Assembly: GCA_029938175.1 (NCBI GenBank) | Contig: JAPYON010000002.1 | Location: 13,681 to 51,459, forward strand | Direction: 5' to 3' | DNA: 37,779 nucleotides | DNA from: Paracoccaceae bacterium | GTDB lineage: Bacteria > Pseudomonadota > Alphaproteobacteria > Rhodobacterales > Rhodobacteraceae | In this document: positions 34,359 to 37,779 of the stretch, in pieces | How positions within the stretch are numbered: position 1 is the stretch's first letter | Layout: every line of letters starts with the position of its first letter | Made by a program: the position numbers and the translations under genes | The notes under the pieces: generated by a model | The model's input: only the letters and a program-made list of their open reading frames with translations | Database searches by the model: none | Told to the model about the DNA's origin: nothing

Positions 34359-35279
34359 TTAAACCGCCACTTCGAGGTCACCGATACACAAGCCTACACC
34401 CGGCAATCGCGCGGATTGTTCAACGTTAGCGTCAATAATTTCGTAAGAACTCGGATCAGCGAAAATAGCGCGCAACAGCTGGTTTGTCATTTTGTGTCCA
34501 GCGCGAACGCCGCGATAGCAACCCAGAATCGGCATTCCGGCAAGCGCTAGATCGCCCACGACATCAAGAATTTTGTGTCGGACACACTCGTCGCTACGAC
34601 GGAACCCTTCGGGATTCAGCACCCTGCCGTCATCAATGACAACCGCATTCGCAAGAGATCCCCCATGCGCCAAACCGATTGAGCGCATATACTCGACATC
34701 CGAGCGCATACAGAACGTGCGACAGTCACTTAGTTCGCGCACAAAGCTTCCATTCTGCATGTTAATATTGTGATGTTGCTGTCCAATTGCTTGATCCGTA
34801 AATGAAATATCGAAATCGATCTCGAACGCGTCGCTTGATGAAATCTCTGCGAATGCTGTGCCATCCACCACGGTAACTGCTTTGAGTACCCGCAAAACCT
34901 TCACTGTACGGCCCAAACCGACAACCCCTGCGGACAGTATTTCGCGCACGAAAAGGTCAGAGCTGCCATCCATGATCGGAATTTCCGGCCCGTCAATTTC
35001 AATAATCACGTTATGCACACCACAACCAGATATTGCCGCCATCAAGTGCTCGACTGTTGCGACTTCGACACCGGCCTCGTTACAAAGTCGTGTGCAAAGC
35101 TGGGTGTCATTCACCAGATCAAAGCGTGCAGGAATGCGGTGGTTTCTATCAGTGATATCTACGCGGCGAAACTCGACCCCAAAATCGGCAGGCGCAGGTA
35201 ATACGCGCAGCCGTGCTGGACGACCGGAATGTAATCCTACACCAACTAATGTGAACGCCGTGTTTAAAGTAGTCTGCAC
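34359..35279 (-). CDS. lpxC: UDP-3-O-acyl-N-acetylglucosamine deacetylase
   Basis: 306 residues if started at the GTG at 35279, preceded by AGGA; this yields VQTTLNTAFTLVGVGLHSG, the usual family N-terminus and usual length. An ATG at 35366 would add 29 residues without family support. The zinc ligands His78 (TVEHLMAA), His235 and Asp239 (RHKILDVVGDLALAG) and the general-acid His262 (AGHKMTNQ) are all present. It commits UDP-acyl-GlcNAc to lipid A by deacetylation and is the main control point of that pathway. It lies between ftsZ and bamD. Confidence 0.94.
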   Translation of the reverse strand: MQTTLNTAFTLVGVGLHSGRPARLRVLPAPADFGVEFRRVDITDRNHRIPARFDLVNDTQLCTRLCNEAGVEVATVEHLMAAISGCGVHNVIIEIDGPEIPIMDGSSDLFVREILSAGVVGLGRTVKVLRVLKAVTVVDGTAFAEISSSDAFEIDFDISFTDQAIGQQHHNINMQNGSFVRELSDCRTFCMRSDVEYMRSIGLAHGGSLANAVVIDDGRVLNPEGFRRSDECVRHKILDVVGDLALAGMPILGCYRGVRAGHKMTNQLLRAIFADPSSYEIIDANVEQSARLPGVGLCIGDLEVAV

Positions 35280-35402
35280 CCGTAATTCCTGCGTAGAAAA
35301 GGCTAATGCCGGATTAATTCTGATTACAGATTCGGGCAACTCAATCTTTGTGACTTTTTGTAACATTGGTAATATTCAGATAAATTACGCCTGAAACGAC
35401 TA

Positions 35403-35427
35403 CGGGCGGCCGAAAATCAGGCGCCCG
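35403..35427 (-). other. Weak stem-loop between ftsZ and lpxC
   Basis: CGGGCG and CGCCCG form a 6-bp stem with a 13-base loop, 20 bases after the ftsZ stop on the minus strand. No U-tract follows, so it is at best a partial terminator or an mRNA-end structure. Confidence 0.3.
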
Positions 35428-35447
35428 AAGCGTTGTATATATTTATT

Positions 35448-36884
35448 CTAGTTCGCTTGACGCCGCAAAAATGCCGGGATTTCAACGCGACTTAGCTCTT
35501 CCTCGTTGATGTCCTCGAACGTCTGTTCATCCTGTTCGTTCAGCGGTGGCTGAAGACGAACAGCAGGCGCCGAAGCACTTGGTCCATGGCCTGTCATGCG
35601 ATTAATCAGGTTGTTAATAGCAAAGCGTCCCTGCGTTGCGGGAGTAACTTCTGTTTCTGGTTTTTCCTCGATCACTGGAACCTTGGCAACAGCGGCCCGC
35701 AGACGACGCAGAGCATCCTCCGATGGGTCACCCGCAGCAGCGATTTCAACCGGTGCGTCAACAGGTGCATCGTCAAACAAAGTTCCTAGGCTTCCTTGTT
35801 GCGTATCTGCAAAAGCAGGTTCCACAATCGCCTCGGGTTCATTCACATCTGGTGCAGGATCAATAATTAGCGGTTCGGCCATACTGCGCCGCGGCGCATG
35901 TACCGGGTTCACACCTTCGGCGATGTCGATACCAGTCGCAACGACTGAAACCCGCATGATCCCTTCCAAGGATGGATCAAGAGTCGAACCAACGATGATA
36001 TGCGCGTCGGCATCCACTTCTTCGCGGATACGGTTGGCAGCTTCGTCCAGTTCAAACAACGTCAGATCATGGCTGCCGGTAATGTTGATCAGAACGCCCC
36101 GCGCCCCGCGCAAGGAAATCTCGTCCAATAGCGGATTGGCGATCGCTTTTTCCGCCGCCTGAATAGCGCGATCTTCACCCGAAGCTTCGCCGGTACCCAT
36201 CATCGCCTTACCCATTTCGTCCATTACGGATCGAACATCTGCGAAATCCAAATTAATAATCCCAGGCCGGATCATCAGATCCGTCACACCTTTGACGCCC
36301 TGATACAGAACATCGTCCGCCATTGCGAAAGCTTCGGTGAATGTGGTTTTCTCGTTCGCTAACCGGAAAAGGTTCTGGTTTGGAATGATAATCAGCGTAT
36401 CGACAACTTTTTGCAAAGCCTCAACACCTTCTTCGGCTTGCCGCATTCGGCGAGCACCTTCAAACTGGAAGGGTTTGGTTACAACGCCAACGGTCAGAAC
36501 ACCAAGCTCGCGTGCCGCAGCCGCGATAATCGGTGCAGCACCTGTTCCTGTGCCACCACCCATTCCGGCGGTGATAAAGCACATATGCGCGCCCGCTAGC
36601 AAATCTACGATCTCTTCAAGGTTTTCTTCGGCTGCTGCTGCGCCGACTTCGGGGCGCGCACCCGCACCCAGACCTTCGGTCACTTTGGTACCGATTTGCA
36701 GTTTCGTGGTAGCGTTGCTTTGCTGAAGGGCTTGCGCGTCGGTGTTTGCCACCACGAAATCCGCGCCCTCCAGCGATTTTTCAATCATATTATTTACTGC
36801 GTTTCCGCCCGCGCCGCCAACACCAAATACTGTAATACGAGGTCTCAGATCGGGTTGGTCCGGCATGCTAAGATTCAAAGCCAT
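35448..36884 (-). CDS. ftsZ: Cell division protein FtsZ
   Basis: 478 residues. The tubulin-like GTPase domain holds [14 protein letters not shown] near 21, the G-box GGGTGTG at about 109-115, and the catalytic T7 loop [11 protein letters not shown] near 210. After ~residue 320 there is a long variable acidic/proline linker, then the conserved tail peptide [11 protein letters not shown], which binds FtsA and other partners. FtsZ forms the Z ring on the inner membrane. It is downstream of ftsA (157 bases) and upstream of lpxC. The extended linker is normal for alphaproteobacteria. Confidence 0.98.
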   Translation of the reverse strand: MALNLSMPDQPDLRPRITVFGVGGAGGNAVNNMIEKSLEGADFVVANTDAQALQQSNATTKLQIGTKVTEGLGAGARPEVGAAAAEENLEEIVDLLAGAHMCFITAGMGGGTGTGAAPIIAAAARELGVLTVGVVTKPFQFEGARRMRQAEEGVEALQKVVDTLIIIPNQNLFRLANEKTTFTEAFAMADDVLYQGVKGVTDLMIRPGIINLDFADVRSVMDEMGKAMMGTGEASGEDRAIQAAEKAIANPLLDEISLRGARGVLINITGSHDLTLFELDEAANRIREEVDADAHIIVGSTLDPSLEGIMRVSVVATGIDIAEGVNPVHAPRRSMAEPLIIDPAPDVNEPEAIVEPAFADTQQGSLGTLFDDAPVDAPVEIAAAGDPSEDALRRLRAAVAKVPVIEEKPETEVTPATQGRFAINNLINRMTGHGPSASAPAVRLQPPLNEQDEQTFEDINEEELSRVEIPAFLRRQAN

Positions 36885-37041
36885 AATAAGTCCGCCTGTA
36901 TTGAAGATATACGCCTGCTGATTCCTGACGATACCTTATACTTAACCGTTAGTCACCAATTTTTTGTGACTTAATGCCACAAGATGTTGTAAACTCTGCT
37001 GTATGTAGTATTCCCAACGTAGAACACCCCAAAAGCCTCGT

Positions 37042-37779
37042 TTACCAGTTATTTTTGAACCACCGCATCGCCCGGCGCACCCGTCGGGTTCCTATACGGT
37101 CGTCCGGCATTTCGAAATCCCAACATTCGTCCTGCGGATGGCTGGCGTGTAATGCCAATCCGACTGCCGCAGCAAAACCTGATCCGGTCGCAGCTTGCGG
37201 CAAACCCATTACACGCAGTGGCTTGCCGATACGGCAGTGTCGCCCCAATATCCGCGTTGCCAATTCATCAATGCCGGGAATTTGGCTTGAACCACCCGTC
37301 AAAACGACTTGCTGGCTCGGCAAATACTCGAATCCCGAGACATCCAGACGTTCACGCACCTCTTCCAGTATTTCTTCGACTCTGGGCCGCATCACTCCGA
37401 TCAATTCGGATCGCGAGATGTGGCGCCGGTCATTTTCCCACTGCGCCATCGGATTAGGAATCTCGATCATTTCTCGATCATCCAAACCAGTCGTAACTAC
37501 CCCGCCATGCAGGGTTTTGATGCGCTCGGCCACCGCTTGGGCAACCTGCAGCCCCTGCCGAATATCGTTGGTAATATGATCCCCGCCAAGTCGCACCGCG
37601 TCCGCATAAATTAACTGCTTCTTGATAAATACCGATATGCCTGTAGTTCCAGCACCCAAATCAATACAAGCAGCACCCAGTTCTTGTTCGCTCTCTACCA
37701 AGCTTGACAGCCCGCTGGCAAACGAGGAAATAGACAGGCCCGCAACTTCTAGATCGCATTGTTTCACACAGTGTAAGGC
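37042..37779 (-). CDS. ftsA: Cell division protein FtsA, C-terminal part
   Basis: About 245 residues in an open frame that continues beyond the window edge; the GTG at 37765-37767 is only an internal codon, since ALHC precedes it in frame. Actin-fold motifs are visible: GAACIDLGAGTTGISVF with the phosphate loop near 33 of the visible part, VRLGGDHITNDIRQGL, and the adenosine motif VVLTGGSSQIPGI. The C-terminus ends RVRRAMRWFKNNW, an amphipathic membrane-targeting helix. FtsA anchors FtsZ to the membrane. It lies just upstream of ftsZ, as usual; the 1A-domain half is outside the window. Confidence 0.95.
   Translation of the reverse strand, partial: ALHCVKQCDLEVAGLSISSFASGLSSLVESEQELGAACIDLGAGTTGISVFIKKQLIYADAVRLGGDHITNDIRQGLQVAQAVAERIKTLHGGVVTTGLDDREMIEIPNPMAQWENDRRHISRSELIGVMRPRVEEILEEVRERLDVSGFEYLPSQQVVLTGGSSQIPGIDELATRILGRHCRIGKPLRVMGLPQAATGSGFAAAVGLALHASHPQDECWDFEMPDDRIGTRRVRRAMRWFKNNW

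Noticed and set aside
37042-37767. GTG at 37765-37767 as a true start of a separate gene
   Set aside because: The open frame continues upstream to the window edge and the encoded sequence begins mid-way through the FtsA fold.

Overview
This window is core chromosome of an alphaproteobacterium, most likely a marine Rhodobacteraceae (Roseobacter-group) bacterium. Several things point there: the mreBCD-mrdA-rodA block, ftsA-ftsZ-lpxC-bamD-recN on one strand, a pyrB gene overlapping a degenerate pyrC, a small DUF6280-like protein, a 44-residue aa3-type cytochrome oxidase subunit IV, and an rsmE-gshA cluster with a divergent ubiA. GC is moderate by eye, lower than in many relatives. I saw no phage genes, insertion sequences, CRISPR arrays, rRNA or tRNA genes.

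Layout: 1-4570 (minus) is the rod-shape cluster mreB-mreC-mreD-mrdA, with the first 49 codons of rodA at the window edge. 4750-6483 (minus) is leuA behind a short leucine-rich leader peptide and a strong hairpin, which looks like an attenuator. 6683-8247 holds small proteins: a DUF6280-like protein, two lipoproteins and oxidase subunit IV. 8331-11083 (minus) is an MBL-fold hydrolase and a large acyl-CoA dehydrogenase. 11172-14996 mixes a Sua5-type tRNA t6A enzyme, YqgE/AlgH, a DsbD N-domain protein, MoaB and a family-4-like uracil-DNA glycosylase. 15081-18359 (plus) is pyrB, a pyrC-like pseudo-enzyme, plsY and a broken DUF805 gene.

18396-21966 (minus) reads rsmE, a broken GNAT gene, a small membrane protein and gshA. 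21980-25175 (plus) has ubiA and an OmpA-family protein paired with a coiled-coil membrane protein. 25186-28444 (minus) is uvrC-type repair and phospholipid/molybdopterin synthesis, transcribed uvrC, pgsA, moaD, moaE. 28787-31549 (minus) is a compact sppA-like, zinc-ribbon, Na+/Ca2+ antiporter and pteridine-reductase-like SDR operon. 31807-37779 (minus) is ftsA (partial), ftsZ, lpxC, bamD and recN.

Most of the window is ordinary housekeeping, and I do not see a dedicated novel system such as defence or secondary metabolism. The less ordinary signals are the candidate leucine attenuator, a dihydroorotase homologue that has lost its metal site, a uracil-DNA glycosylase lacking three of four iron-sulfur cysteines, and three eroding loci. 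Those loci are a DUF805 gene with an in-frame TAG, a GNAT gene with an in-frame TAG plus a frameshift, and a C-terminal scrap of an aldo/keto reductase. They suggest recent gene decay or sequence errors. Two short genes (oxidase subunit IV and a membrane-anchored zinc ribbon) are easy to miss and are annotated here.
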